Assembly (NCBI GenBank): GCA_028023455.1
Contig: JAQFVV010006451.1
Span: 1-64,000, forward strand
From: Epiperipatus broadwayi
Taxonomy: Eukaryota > Onychophora > Udeonychophora > Euonychophora > Peripatidae
Length of the DNA stretch: 64,000 nt
Direction of reading: 5' to 3'
In this document: positions 23,700 through 39,264 of the stretch, in pieces
Position numbering within the stretch: position 1 is the first letter of the stretch
Layout: each line of letters begins with the position of its first letter
Notes under the pieces: model-generated
What the model saw: the letters and a program-made list of their open reading frames with translations, nothing else
The model's database searches: none
Told to the model about the DNA's origin: nothing
Program-made: the position numbers and the translations under genes

Positions 23700-26600
23700 A
23701 ATAAAATAAAATTTTTCTACAGACAGTCCATACTTAAGATTAGAAATAGACCAACATATTAATACAACTAAAATTCGACCAATCACAAACTTTCAGGTAA
23801 AGACGTCATAACAGATGTTAACAAAACCTACTTAAACTCAGATCAAATTCATATTCCCAAGCTAGTACTCATTTTAATGAAATTTGTGGAAAATCCAATT
23901 CTTCACCAATATGTAATATTAGAAATTTTTATAGCACAAAATATTATATAAATACATTTCGAGTGAAAACATCTCCCAGTGCTAGTTAAAAATAATGAGA
24001 TCTGATATAAATATATGTCCGTGTGTGTGATTTGTATATATGTAATTATGAGTATGTAATATATTATTATATACATTTGATACACAATCAAAAAAGTTTG
24101 AAAACATTGACTTACACAGTAATTAAGCTGTAAACCTTAAGAATATGTGCGTGAAAATGCGAAGGTAGGGACCTCTACAGGTCTTAACCACAAGCTTACA
24201 CTTTGGAAGGAGTAGCAAAATTAATTTTAATACTATACTTCAGAATCACCCAGCCCTTGATTCATTACTCATGCTTATTATAAATAACTCTGGAATAAAG
24301 TAATAGAGTAAAATGTTGCTCCTAAGGCAAGTGTTGAATGTATCATAAGAAAATCATGTGATTTTTAAATGGATCTTATTTTATAATAGAAATGAAGAAA
24401 ATTATATCTTTGGTAAATTATATCAGGACGCTAACATAATTTAATTACATTTATGTGTTTATTTAACTTCACAAATCTGGGTGCAGTTAATACTAAACTT
24501 TTTTTTATATTGCTGAAATTGTTTTCAAGTGCTAGCAAATTATAATTATTCTTTTAGATACGTAAAACTATGACTATTTCAGATTAATGTCAAATAATAG
24601 TCAATAATCGGATGTCTGCTTCGATATAAAAGCTAAAAGTTTCAGTTTAATTTGCATTGATCAGATGATATTGAATATACAGACTAATAAAACTAAAATA
24701 TATACGATTTATATGAAATCTAAGGTATGATACACATCTTAATATAAAAAATATTAAATTTACGAATTTGTTCTTTTTTTTTTATAAATACTTGAGTCCT
24801 TAGTTGACCAACATTGCATGTACATTTATGGATGCTAAGTTTTCTGCCTAAGTGCAAATAGAGTAACTAAACAACAAAATGCTATGAATATCTGATACCA
24901 CTTTATAATTATAGATGGCGTTATGCAATTGTTTGTCACATTAAAAATAGGCCATAATATTAATTTTTTGTTCTGAAAAATACCTCTTCAGACATCCCAC
25001 TTTTTGATAAATTGTTGTAAATGTCTATGTCAAATATTTATATTTCTAGAAGTATCTTCCAGTGGTGCAAATTCTTTTTCAAAAGTACAATATTATTAAT
25101 ATATCTTCCCAACCAAAGTGGCTTCATAGTTCAGTGTTGCAAAAAAATTAAGATCATCAATTAAGTTAAGTAGAATTTTTCTTAAATACAGAATCTTAGC
25201 ATCATATCTAAATATTATAATGTTTGTAAATTAGCAGAGCAACATATTATTATGTTTTTCATGATCCACACATTACCATTGTGATTTACTGTTGAACACA
25301 TCAAAAACTAATTTTTAACAAATTGAATAATCCATTTATTAAAGAATGCCAAAAATAACATTAGAGGTATTCGTCTTGGTAACTACATTCTTTCTTTAAA
25401 TCTGCATTTAGCTAATGTTTTATTGGTATTAATAATTAACTTTAATTATTATATTTTCTAAAAGAAACGTTTTTATTATTAACATAAAGCAAAATAATTT
25501 GTGACATCGAAAAATTCACCTACTCTTATTCCCATCAACACAGATTATTTATACTAATATTGTCTTACTAACTATAATAAACTTAAATATTAAACAATTA
25601 AACATTACATGATCATCACTCTTTATTCTTACACAAAATGATCCTAAGATCTAAGTGCGGTGCTTTCAAATCCAAGGAGCATCATCAGTCAAAACCACAA
25701 GCTAGAAACTATTATGGGGATATTGGATATGTAGGCACTGGAAGAGGATTTTATGCACAAATCTTCCTATATCCATTGATTAATCTGATTTCCAATAAGT
25801 GGTGCTACTGTATGAAGAATTTTGTCTCTGTGTAAACTCAAATAATGAATAAATTAAATATGGTAGTTCTTATTAAATCCTTATACAGCACTGCCTCAGA
25901 GAAGAATTTTTTGTATACTTTCATCAGTTGAATAAGACTCTAGTGCACCAATTTTTTTTGGAACAAATGAATATTTTATCCAGGAAGTCACATCTTAATC
26001 TTTTTAGTATTTTATCAAGCTCCCTGCCTAAAATTGAAAAACACCTTAATGTATGTTTTTATTCAAGCTAGTTACTTGCATTGTTTTTTAGATTTGATAT
26101 CATTAGAATAAACTATATATGGTGTCCTTAAGTTTTAATAACTGTAAGCACTTTTATCCTTTGTTCAATATTAGTATAAAATCCAAAAAACAATTACATG
26201 ATCTAACATAGTAAATGTTTTTAAGCAGTACTCTATTTATAACATTACATGTCAAAAAAATTTTGAAACCAGTATTTTGGAGAAATATAACAATCAAATT
26301 GTATGCATAAACTTTTGGGAGATATGTTTAAAATTTATAAAGTTAGCAAAATTTACCCAATGCATTTTCGACCAATTAATTGTACTAGTCATAGTAATGG
26401 CATTGGTGGTGGAAAAAATGGTGGGACTTATTAAAGAGATAAGAATAAATAATTACCATATTTGAATGGTAAATTAGTTGTTTTTTCTTTCCACTGTCAA
26501 TGCCATGATTATGGTTAGTACAAATAATTAGTTGAATGTTCACTAGACAAATTATGCTATGTTACATATTTAAAGCTTATCTCACATATGTTTATGCATG

Positions 26601-27150
26601 TAGTCCATTTGTTATAGCATTTCAATTCAGTCATTCATTGTAAGCTTTTGAAATCACTTGATGATGGTTTCTATTAATTGTCTAGTATTTTTTATGTCTT
26701 TCTTCAGTGAAGAAACTTTGGTTTATATCAAATGGCATAACTAGAATAGTAAAAATAGAATTTTCTCTTGAAAAGTATTGTGCAATCTATAATCATGTAA
26801 TGAGTTTCTTTTATTATCATGCAATTCTGACCTAAGAATAGAAGTTCTTTCAAAGTTTTTAAAATGAGAAAATCAAAAGATACATATATTGAATTGATGT
26901 CACATGTATATAAATAAGCATGCAAGTAGGCTTAGATTTAAAACATTATTTCAAATTTTTCTGTAGTTTAAAAACAGAGAAAATGTAGTTGCTGTATGAA
27001 AGATGCAATTGATCACAAAAATTGAGATATACTAGATCCAGATAAAAATAATAAGGCAGTAACTCATCTCAAAATATGAATAGAAGCCAGAGATTTAATA
27101 AAAAGTACCATTTAGTATAACTTTTTTTTTTAAGTTTCCAATATATCATT
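23700..27150. other. No gene seen
   Basis: Stop-dense AT-rich sequence. Minus-strand CTGATGA and GAAA near 25695-25670 were tested as a hammerhead and lack a stem I. Confidence 0.45.
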
Positions 27151-27152
27151 CA

Positions 27153-27733
27153 ACTATAATGTTTTTTTATTGAATCCATTCACCTTATATATTTTCCTTC
27201 TTTTCTTTTCAAAAACTTTATTTTTTCCTATCAACCATATATACATATTCATATCTTTAACACCCAATGTACTGACCTCTTTTTTATGTAGTCATTTTCA
27301 AGGAACTATAAAATTACATATTTTATATATTATTATTACAAATAAAATTAATATATAAAAATGTATATACCCTTATCATAAAAACAACAACATTTCCCTT
27401 TTTATCTATCAATACATTTTTTTACGTATATATTACATTATATAATCTACATTTACTTTTTTTTTTCTCTCCAAACATTTTCAAAGAGAGAAATGTTATT
27501 GTTTTTAGAATAAGGGTATATACATTTTTATATATTAATTTTATTTGTAATAATTATATATATATAATTTTATAGATCCTTGAAAATGACTACAGAAAAA
27601 AAGTGGTCAAAGTGTTGGGTGTGAATATGTATATATGGTTGATGAAAAGAAATAAAGTTTTTAAAAATAAAAGAAGAAAAGTATGTAAGGTGGTTGAATT
27701 CAATGAAAAGCGCATTATAGTTTATAAGATATA
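27153..27733. repeat. Large imperfect palindrome
   Basis: Arms 27153-27400 and 27485-27733 match in inverted orientation, for example the poly-purine segments around 27195-27235 and 27640-27690. The core is an AT/T-rich spacer. No hammerhead core was found. The frame at 27603-27812 is an artefact of the purine-rich arm. Confidence 0.75.
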
Positions 27734-27739
27734 TTTTTT

Positions 27740-29427
27740 TTTAAAGGGGAAAAAAGGAAGTTACCTATTGCGGTTGTTAAAAAGTTTGTTAATAATGTTG
27801 ATAATAAGTTAAATATATATTTTTACATCATTCAATTAGAGTAGTATAGTTTTTTTTTCTGAAAAGGATTGTATAAGTTGGAAGCATATAACATTGTTTT
27901 GAATCAATTCTGGACAAACAACAACGATTTTGTTATAGTTATTAAAAACTTGACATTACTAAAATGACTACATCAATATAATTATGCACGAATATTAGCG
28001 TGGATTTAAAATGTTAATGTGTTTTTGAACTTTGATTTGTCAATTATGAGTATAAAAAAAGATAAAAATGGCTTCTGACACATTTAATTCAAGATCTAAA
28101 ATTTCCTTTTTAAAGAAAACTGTAAGTCAAAAGCTAGTCTAGTGATAGGGAGAGCATTGCAACCAATAGGATTTAATAATCATTGACATCAAGCATCAGT
28201 GTATTTTTCAAACTTACAATAAGTAACAAAACTGGAGGAGTATAAATGAAATTTGCTCCTAAAAATTGTTATACACACTGAAGATATACAATGATTTTTA
28301 TCTGGTTTTGGATAATTTAAGAAGCACATAATCTTTTGTTATCATTATTACCCTTATTTTATTCTAGAAAAAAAAAAACAATTATTTTGATATTATATAA
28401 CAAAACATTGTTTTTCTTGCACACTGATTTTTTTAAGAGAGTATATATTTCCTGTATTCTAGCTTTGGATTGTGAAGTTTAGGATAAAATGAATCTAATA
28501 ATACCAGTATACTATACTTAACAAGAATCTTATGGAATAGCAATTCATTTATTCATTTTAGTAAGTAATTTTTGAAGTCTGAATGTGGGCTGGGCTCTTG
28601 TGGTAAAGTTTTTAGGTTAAAAGCATTCATAGAAGTTTTATATAGATAACTCATAGCTAACTCTGGTAGACTTTTAATAAAGATTCCTGTACAGTGTTAC
28701 TTAGATGATAAAGATCCAATTTGTAATATATGTTGTTGATGTAATTGGTGATGCAATCTCTGTAAATACAAAACATAGTACAATCTTTTCTACAAGTAAA
28801 TGTATATCATAACCCTTCAGGTTCTAAGCTAAAGTTTTATCTTCATTAATCATAAAAACATTGTTATTTCATAACTTCTAATTATAGTTTTGTTTGTACT
28901 ATCTAAAAATTTTCAGCAATATCATTTATTATACTATGCTTTGTATAGATGCTTTAATGCAATGGTAGGGGCACAGACTGAAGCCCAATCTCATGGACAA
29001 TATCACAACTCCCTCACTTTTGTCTTCAAACTTCTTATAAATTCCTTAGCAATAAAATCATTCCATTGTTTTATTTTTTACACTATCTTTAAAATATTAA
29101 TGTTTAAAACCATACAAAATATTTTTACATCCATTAAAACATACAGATCGATATTTAGAATGGATTTTCATACTGGTTACATGTTCTGTTAGCAAGCATC
29201 TTAATTGATAGAGTACCTTTTGTTTAGAGAATGGACTAATATGTCAATAAGTTACTGGAGATTACTCAAATTGATTTAATTATCTTAAGAATGCTTTATA
29301 AAGTTTCAAACATTGCAATTGCTAAAACTGTGATGAACTAGACAGAATATCATTTTTTGATTATCTATGATGAGATATTATTTTATATAGTGCTATGTTT
29401 TTTTATGTAATAGTAATATTAGTGATT
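27740..29427. other. No gene seen
   Basis: AT-rich; the frame at 28890-29192 has no recognisable content. Confidence 0.45.
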
Positions 29428-29640
29428 AAGCCAATGCATATGCGCTTTAACGAGATTATATAAATGAATACTCAATTTTTCCAGACATGAGATATAGTAT
29501 TTTAGAAAGAATGGAATGAATTACCCATTCTTTCCGACCCAAACGTTTATGTATGGGCAAATCTTAAGTGTGTGGAAATAAGAGCGTGAAGATGTTACAT
29601 GATCACTTTAAATTACATTTGCTAAGTTTGAACGAATGAC
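29428..29640. repeat. Dispersed repeat related to foldback at 62606-62892
   Basis: Aligns in inverse orientation to 62690-62880, including the segment TTTATGTATGGGCAAATCTT. The sequence TGAGATATTATTTTATATAG occurs at about 29370 and 29702, bracketing the repeat. Confidence 0.6.
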
Positions 29641-30313
29641 ACTTTGCGAAATCTTTACAATTTACGAACCGTCATTCTTTAGTTGAAATTAAACATGTAT
29701 AATGAGATATTATTTTATATAGCGCTAATCTATGATGTAAGTTTGCAAATAATTTGAAATAATCTTTTTCAGGTAAAATGAAATAAGAATACTCAATTCT
29801 TATGTAACTGGTAATAACTGAATAGTTAATTTGGAGAGAATGCAAAATTCTCAGAATGCATCAAGTAATTAGTTGCTCAAGAATACATATCATTGAGTGC
29901 AGGAAATTCATGTTAAACACTAATCCAATAACCTTTACATTTGTATTCATCACTCTATGATTGTTCTAAGCTCCAAAAGGTGAATGAAATGAATAATTTC
30001 TCAGAAATACCTAAGATGTTTGAATAAAGGAAGTGGCAGATTGAACCTCAAACCCCTTTAGCTTTCATATTCACCTCTCTATTACTGTACTATATCATAC
30101 ATTTGATACAATCATAATTGGACTATACATCATATTGGCGAGTGTTGGGATTTAAACTCACTCTCTTCACATTTCTAAAAATAAAGCTGCTATTTTTATA
30201 TTTTCTATTTTTCTCTTACAAATTACATATCCATCAGGTTGTTTTTTTTTTTATTAATTTTTTAACAAAAATTTTTGGTTTATGTTAATTTATATATCGC
30301 CATATATAGTATA
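29641..30313. other. No gene seen
   Basis: AT-rich, nothing recognisable. Confidence 0.45.
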
Positions 30314-30529
30314 TAGATATAATAAACACCTCCATACTTCCCCATTTTTTTAAAAATTCACTTAAATAAAGATATAATAAAAGACAAATGACCCCCAAGA
30401 TGCCCTGAATCAACTGATGAGTGCTGGTTCAGCACGAAATGCATCCTGTGAGTCATTTGTATTTTATTATATCTTTATTTAAGTGAATTTAAAAAGAATG
30501 TGGAAGTACGGAGGTGTTTATTATATCTA
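30314..30529. repeat. Inverted repeat enclosing a hammerhead
   Basis: Arms 30314-30392 and 30452-30529 are almost perfect inverted copies. The 59-base loop contains a hammerhead motif. A more decayed relative is at 45325-45471. Confidence 0.85.
30406..30455 (+). ncRNA. Hammerhead ribozyme motif in the loop of an inverted repeat
   Basis: Core CTGATGA (30414-30420), a perfect six-pair stem II GTGCTG/CAGCAC with loop GTT, GAAA (30436-30439), self-complementary AUGCAU stem III, triplet AUC (cut after 30445). Stem I is weak at the junction but UGAAUCA (30406-30412) pairs with UGAGUCA (30449-30455) with one mismatch, and the flanking arms would extend the helix. Confidence 0.6.
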
Positions 30530-30539
30530 TAAAATATTA

Positions 30540-31590
30540 CACCCGGGAAAGAGAAAGATTAATAACTCTCTGTGTGTAAAATAAATAAAAAATCAGATAT
30601 ATTAATCTTTAACTGAGGTTTAAAGTTTATATGTGTGCTAAAGATATCTCTAGTTTCGATAATGATTAGTAATAATAATCATTATTATTATTATTATTAT
30701 TTTGACGTCAAAGTTGTGAGTGGAGGAAGTTTGGCAATGGTAAATAAAAATGTAACAATAACATATATAGTTTAGCATACTTATAAGATGTTAAATTTGA
30801 CAAACATAGTAGAAATCTGTTGGACTCAAATGCAAAAATTCATTGTGCTCAATGATAGTGTATTGAACTGAAGAGGCAGATTCACTGGTCAATTTTAAAA
30901 TAAACAAAAAAACTCAGTTTGTATAATCAAATGAAACATATTGATACTGAAGTGTCACATGACCTTTCAAATAAAAGACTGAACGATAATTTACTTAGTT
31001 AAAATATGGATTATATTCTCTTTTTTTAAGACATAAAATTTTTCTTTAAGGAAAATAACGTTTTATCTTCTATATATTTATTATAATTTGGTATTTAGAA
31101 ATTCTAAAGATAGTCATTAAGCAAAATCATTTTTAGATGAAACATATTTCAAATATATATATAAACAGCAATACGCAATAAAAATAAAATATTTTGCAAA
31201 GTAAGACGCTCAAGTTGTTGATTTATCTGAGCATAAAATCCAATCCATTTTCTTTCAGAAATTATTTTTCCTTTTATCTTTTTTAAAAAAAAGATTGTTT
31301 GAAAAAAAAGAGAGCATGCAGTGACTTTCAATTACAGAATGGAAATCATCATCTTTTAAGTGAAGATAAGTTTCTACGAGGGGGGAATCACATTCTTTAT
31401 CGGTTTAGGTAATAAATATATGATCATATACAATGTGACATGTAGATTTTTATATTTATAAAATCCTTTAAAACACTCTGCATATAAATTCAGAGGTATC
31501 TCAGTGCATATTGTTAGACAGTGTTCAAATCACCCTCTAACACGATGCGGGTCAGGAATCTCTCAGCCACTATGTCCAGAGAAATCTGTT
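30540..31590. other. No gene seen
   Basis: Contains a short ATT run near 30677-30700 and otherwise AT-rich unique-looking sequence. Confidence 0.45.
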
Positions 31591-31599
31591 AACCACCTT

Positions 31600-32880
31600 A
31601 CCTTTCTTTTCCATTCTCCACCCTAAGTTTTTTCCATATTCTTCTCTATCCTGCACCAACTATTTCCACACATTATCTTTGTCCACTCCATGACCTTTAT
31701 ATCTAAATCACTCTTATCTTTTTCTGAATCCAGCATAAAAACCAAGAACCCACTTTCTGTGTAGTCAAGTTGTTTATATTTATTCTTCCACAACTTCATT
31801 ATTTGTATCCTTTCTGCTTGCAGGCATTTACATTCAATTAATAGATGCCTAATATAATCCATGCCTTCCTTACATAACTTGCAGACTAAGTCACCCACAT
31901 TTCTCCATTTACGTGTATATCTCTTTGTTGTTAACAATCCTGTTCAAGCCTTAAACAGTAAACTACTTTCCTTGCTATTATCATAAATTAACTCACTACT
32001 AATATTCTGATTTCATCTATACATATTTAAACTTTTTACTCTCCATACTAGTTCTCCATCTGTACAACTCTCTATTTTTCATTAATGCATCTATTCTTCT
32101 ATCCCATTCCTTGCCACTATAATACTCAACAATTCTAACACAATCATCCCACCTTTGGTAAAATTATACTGACATAAAGTCTTTATCCAAATCTCCTGCA
32201 TACCATACTACCTTTCTCACTGATGTTGTTGCCTGTCCTTTACTCATAACCCAATTAAATATTATTTTGCTTATTCTCTTATTATCTATAAAGTGCAATC
32301 TACCAAACATTTTCATTTTGCTTTTTGCATCTCTTATATAAAACTTGAACATTCTATTTCTCTTTGAATTGCCTCATTTTCTATCCACACATTTGCATTC
32401 AATGCATGTGTTCTTAAATCTCTTTGGACTTTTTCTGTGTAATCTACCACCCCTTTACTAACACAAAACACATCATCACCATAAGTTAACCCTGGTGCTT
32501 CCACTCCCTTCCATACAATTCTAGCTGCATCATACTTATTACATAAAAACATTGTTAAATTTTTTTATCAGTACCTTCATTTTCTTTGCTTCATTTATCA
32601 ATTTTTTTTCCCATTCATCCAAGCAATTTCTCTGATTACTTAAGATGATTCCCAAATAATTATACCAATTCATCACATTTAACTTTATATCCACCAATAA
32701 AAATTCTTTCTCTTCTCTTCCCCAGCATTTATCATTATTACTTTTGAATATACTTTACTAAATTTAATCACCATCTCTTTACCCACCCTTGTGCATGTCT
32801 TCAGCATAACTTCTATATCTTCTCTACTTTCTGTGCAAAAGAACATACTAGCCAAACATGGTTTTTAGCAGTGCTCTCTG
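31600..32880 (-). pseudogene. Non-RTE LINE, RT end and C-terminal region, decayed
   Basis: Minus-strand coding remnants in several frames, in the right order for the 3' half of a LINE ORF2. Around 32840-32770 is the post-catalytic segment CTESREDIEVMLKTCTRVGK. A thumb-like YLGIILSNQR follows near 32650. A long C-terminal extension (32552-32164) comes next, then a zinc-knuckle-like stretch LVCKLCKEGMDYIRHLLIEC near 31890-31830. The catalytic YADD lies just beyond the 5' truncation. It differs from the RTE copies. I or R1-like clades have comparable C-terminal C/H motifs, but the clade is not settled. Confidence 0.7.
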
Positions 32881-34880
32881 TTAATAAGTATATGTTGACA
32901 TTTTATATTTATTCATAGAAGGCATTGGTAAAAAAAAATAATGTTTAGGAGGTTGATTTGAACATTTTGTAAATTTAGAGAGTTATGTTTTGCAAATATT
33001 TTTTCATAGCTTCAGGAAACACTGCAAGAGTTATCAAATGGAAATAAAAAAGTAAAACTAATAATAAATGCTAAAAATTATAAAGTAATGTTATATTCAA
33101 TGGATTTTCTCAGAAGGTAACAAATATTGGTAATCATGAAACAGAAAAAGAAAACAACTCCAAATATGTTGGTAAGCTTACTCATACGGAAAGAAATATA
33201 ATGGATAAAATTAATCATAGAATTAAATTTGATAGATGATATTGGTAAAAGTAACTTAACATCAAAAAAAAAAATAATGGGGTTGAAAAGAAAAGTTTTA
33301 ATAGATGTGTCTGAGATTTGGATACTTATCAGAAAAACAATACAAAGGTTTCTGAACACTCAATAAAGTTTGGAGAAATATATATTAGGGAAATAAGGAG
33401 AGACTTTAAACAAAATACATGAATAAACTAATGAAAAAATAAATAAGTATTAAAGAATGAAAAAATCTGAAAGTGATAGTATTTCTAGAAGAGATGAAAA
33501 TAAATAGTTGATTGAATTTTTAAATTAGATAATAAGAGATTATGAAAGATATAGTATAAGACAACATGAGTTTGAAGAATGAGGAAATAGGTTTTGAATC
33601 AGTGAAAGTGATTTAAACATGAAAAGACTTTCATCCTACATAAAAAGATAATGATTGAACATAATGATGCTGAAGGTGATATATAAACTTTTATATCAGT
33701 GCTGCAAGAACATTCCATACATGTTTGCATAATTGAGGGTTCTTACATAATTTTTGATTTTTTTTTACATTTTTACATTATGTAATTAAATACAAGATTT
33801 TTTACAAAAGTGTTTGTAGAGTGAACTTTAACAGAGTTTTCTTGGATGAGATAAATTTTATTTAATTATAAAATATATGTCAAAGATATTCTAAAAAAGC
33901 ATAATGTTGATTGTTTTTATTGGGAAGGTGTGAAAAAAATACATTCAGCAGCTACAATTAGACATAGTGTTGGCATATTTTGAAAAGAAAACTTTATTGG
34001 TGAAGAAATTAAAAGCAACAGTGCAAATTATAAAATACATAAAATAACAGATCAGAGACTTCTCTATGTGAATATATTTGTGGTTTATAGATTGGTTTGT
34101 TTAATCATTGCAAAACAGCATTTGTATTATTACTTCTACTTTTCTTCATATTACTTTCCTTTTTCTTTTGTAGTTGAAATAACTATAATCTTTTGTTGTT
34201 AACATTAAATGTTTACAAAAAATTGGCACATACTTAGATAAATTCCAATATGATGATTTAAATTCTGATAATTGCATTCGATTGCAGGTAAGACAATATT
34301 CATCTGCAATGGTGCTTTCAGCTATTTTTTGGATTACTCAATTTTATAGATTTTAAGAAATTTTTTTTTGTACTTTCTCATCATAAATTCAAATTCTGCA
34401 AAGATAGAAAAAAAACAAGCATCTCATTTTAATTAACTTTATTAATTTATAATCATTAACTAAATATTTTTTCCTTTTAATTTTATTTGTATGGGTATAA
34501 ACCAATGTATTTATTATTAATGGTTAAAGGCACTTTTAAAATTAGATTTGGATATTAGAAGTTTTATTATACTTGAATTAATGACAATTTACCTCAGTGG
34601 AAAAAAAGATAATGTTAATTTTGAGTTCCACATCCATAAGAAAATTATCTACATCATCAACAATGAAGCCATGTCATTTAATAATCTTTTTAATAAGTGA
34701 TTTAACACTTATAGGTCTAACACTGGGAATTGTATACTCTTGTTAACAGTACATCAACCTCATTTACTAATCTCTATTGGAATACTGAGTTGAATATAAA
34801 CTAGCCATTTAAAATTCTTTATTATGATATACACAACAGTTCATAGCTTAAACAATATTTCTAAGAATAAGATCATCAAA
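32881..34880. other. No gene seen
   Basis: AT-rich; the minus frame at 33078-33359 is hydrophobic low-complexity and not convincing. Confidence 0.45.
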
Positions 34881-35087
34881 CATCCACACATGCACATACT
34901 ATAGTATTCAATTAGTGATGTTAAATACAAGTAAATGTTTGATCCAAGTCACAAGATAAAGACTTTGAAAGATAAGATAACCATTATTATCTTTTCAAAG
35001 TCTTTATCTTGTGACTTGAATTGAGAGTTTACTCATATTTAACATCACTACTTGAATATTATAGAATGGCTCATATGTGGAGGTTTG
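34881..35087. repeat. Palindromic repeat
   Basis: Arms 34881-34975 and 34988-35087 with inner match around CTTTATCTTGTGACTTG. The segment CTTTATCTTGTG is shared with the foldback at 62606-62892, suggesting one family. No ribozyme core found. Confidence 0.8.
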
Positions 35088-35089
35088 AT

Positions 35090-36440
35090 TACCCACTCCT
35101 TAGAATTACAGCTTCACATCACACTAGAAAAAATTTCTTCATCATTTAATATTAAACAATATTTATAACAATGCATAATTGACAAATGTGATTTTTATTT
35201 TTGTGATTACCTATGATTTGTGCATATTATTATTGAAATTTTATGCATAAGTTTCACCGCTATGTATCTCATCTCCTTCAAAAATTATTGGTATCATTAA
35301 TAATTAAATATTTTCAGTATAATGTGGATTTTGTAGTCAAAAGTTAATTTAAGCATAAAAACATATAGTAGTAATGTGGTTTTTAAAAAATCATTATAAA
35401 TTCACTTATGATTAATATTGTAGGGATTTTGCTGAAAATTTTCTAATGCAGAAATAATTTAAAGATCTATCCTTTCTCAAAATTATGACTACATTATTCT
35501 ATTTTTTGATATGATATATACTGGGTTTATTTGAAATATGATTTATTAATTTTATGTGATAGAATAACAAAGTATAATCCTGTTGAAATGTAAACAAATT
35601 TTGTAATTTTAATAAAAGCAACACTCATTCATAGCATTTCTTCACAATACTATATTTTTTTTATGATTCTATATTCCTCATAGATTTTATATTTAGATTT
35701 CTATTTAAAAAATACACCCTATAATAAATTTTATTTATCTTTCACACATATATAAAGAAATCTAGTTATAGCATTATTATAATTTATTTTATTCTATACA
35801 ATTTGAATTTTATTAATATTTATTTTGAATGATTCCAATTTTTAATTGTTATATAAATGAGTAAAGATTGTTTATAAAATGTATGAATAGTGGGGGGAAA
35901 TGTCTGAATCTAGTTGCAATATAAATTTATTAACAATTTTGTTATACATGTGTGCATGCACACACAAACACACACATATATATATATGTGTATTGAATTA
36001 AATATTTCCATGGAATGTTATTATAATATTGAATAGAATTGAGATTGTATCCATGTAAACAGAGATAATCTTTGATATTGCAAAAAAAATATCAATTACT
36101 ACTAATTACCAATCCCTGAGGCTAAACAGGTTTTTTCATCAACCAATAATAACTTTTTTGTTGGAGATTTTTGTTGAAGTAATATTAAAATATTTAAATA
36201 TTCCACTTTATTATTCTTACTTAAAACATGAATAAAATCATCTGTAAAAGGTAAATGCCTTTTAAGTTGTATTTCACATTAGTACAGCACTCTTCAGCTG
36301 TCACAAATCATAATCGCTAATATATGTAATAATCATTTGAACAATATTTACAAATACATATTTGATACCCTCTATTTTAGATGTATTTGGTTTATTACTA
36401 ATCAGTTATTTACCTAGAAATTATTATCTCACTCCTAAGC
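35090..36440. other. No gene seen
   Basis: AT-rich with a short CA/TA microsatellite near 35960-35990. Confidence 0.45.

Positions 36441-36442
<2 letters not shown>

Positions 36443-36533
<91 letters not shown>
36443..36533. repeat. AT microsatellite
   Basis: A 90-base uninterrupted AT run. Confidence 0.95.
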
Positions 36534-36535
<2 letters not shown>

Positions 36536-36539
36536 CTTT

Positions 36540-37884
<1,345 letters not shown>

Positions 37885-37889
37885 TGCAG

Positions 37890-39077
37890 TTTTATTAAGT
37901 GATCCTAGATCATATAACTTGATGATGATGATGATTATATATTTTGGCTATTATTATTTAGATTATTAATAAAAGCCTTCAGTGGTCAAAAAGCATTAGA
38001 ATGGTCAAGTTTAGATATTTGAAATCTTTAGATATGATTTTGTGATCTTATGCAATGCATTGAAATTAACATGTCAAACAATTTACATATTTTAATAGCA
38101 TTTTTAAAAGACGAATAGAATTGAATGCTGAGATGTACAGCCTCAATGTGCAATTACTGCACTTAAACAGTTTTAATAATAGATTTCAATATGATTATAG
38201 AACAAGCACAACAAAATTAGTTGTATATATAACTGTTATTTTACTTAATTTATTATATTGAAGAAATACATGAATATTCTTTTGATATTATTAAATCTGC
38301 TGCATTACATTGGATTTAATGTGTGAAACAAATGATTAGTAATAATTGCTAAAAAGTATTTTATGGTTAGATCGAATGTGGTTTTAATAGGGGAGGCAGA
38401 ATTTATTTACATTATAAAGTTTATCCATAATAAGTGCACTATTTGATTGTTGTCATTGGAAAAATAAGGCTGAAAACAAAATACAATGGAACTCAAGTGC
38501 AGTCAAGATATATAATATACAAAATTGATTAATTTTAAATATTACTGATAATATCCACTTAAGATTAAATAAAATTTATTTCACCATCTAATTAGTTTTC
38601 ATTCTTTATAGAAACTTATCAAAATGTCTACCTCTAAAATTCACAAGATAATCTAAAAGCAGCTTCTGTAAGAAATGAAAACCAATATGATGCTGGAAAT
38701 AAATTTTATTTAAACTTAAGTTATTTATTATCAATTTTCTTTAATGTTGGTCAGTGTATTGTATTTTATAATGAAGATAACATTATTGGCAGTTTAAATC
38801 TTGGAAATTCACCGTATAAAGTAATATATGTATATGTGTGTGTACGGAAATTAGAAAGTTCATTACTTCTACACTTATAAATTATTTGATAACATTATAA
38901 TTTTAGTATTACAAATTTGTAATGAATTGAGCAAGTTATACATTTATTAAAATGAATACTTAGAGATTATGCCTTGCAAAATGATTTAAGGCTACACTCA
39001 AACATCTCCATTTTTTTTAAAAAAAGAGTGTGGCTGGAATAATATAGCTATGGAGCATTTCAAATATTATATATATA
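37890..39077. other. No gene seen
   Basis: AT-rich, nothing recognisable. Confidence 0.45.
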
Positions 39078-39078
39078 T

Positions 39079-39262
39079 AATAAACATAATGGCAATTAAC
39101 TATTATACACAGTCTTTTCTTCTACGGAAGAACTTTCAGTCAATTCTTTAACCCTCCTCAACTGCTGTTAATATATTTAATGGCAGTTTAAGGAATTAAT
39201 CGAAAGTACTTCTGAGGATTGAAAATACTGTATTTAATAGTTAATTACCATTATATTTATTA
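39079..39262. repeat. Palindromic repeat of about 90-bp arms
   Basis: Arms 39079-39170 and 39177-39262 match in inverted orientation around a tiny spacer. The right arm includes GAAAGTACTTCT, identical to part of the PLE 3' end, but no CUGANGA-type core is positioned with it. Confidence 0.7.
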
Positions 39263-39264
39263 TT

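Noticed and set aside
25665-25705. Hammerhead candidate on minus strand (CTGATGA, GAAA)
   Set aside because: Stem II is only about three pairs and stem I does not form.
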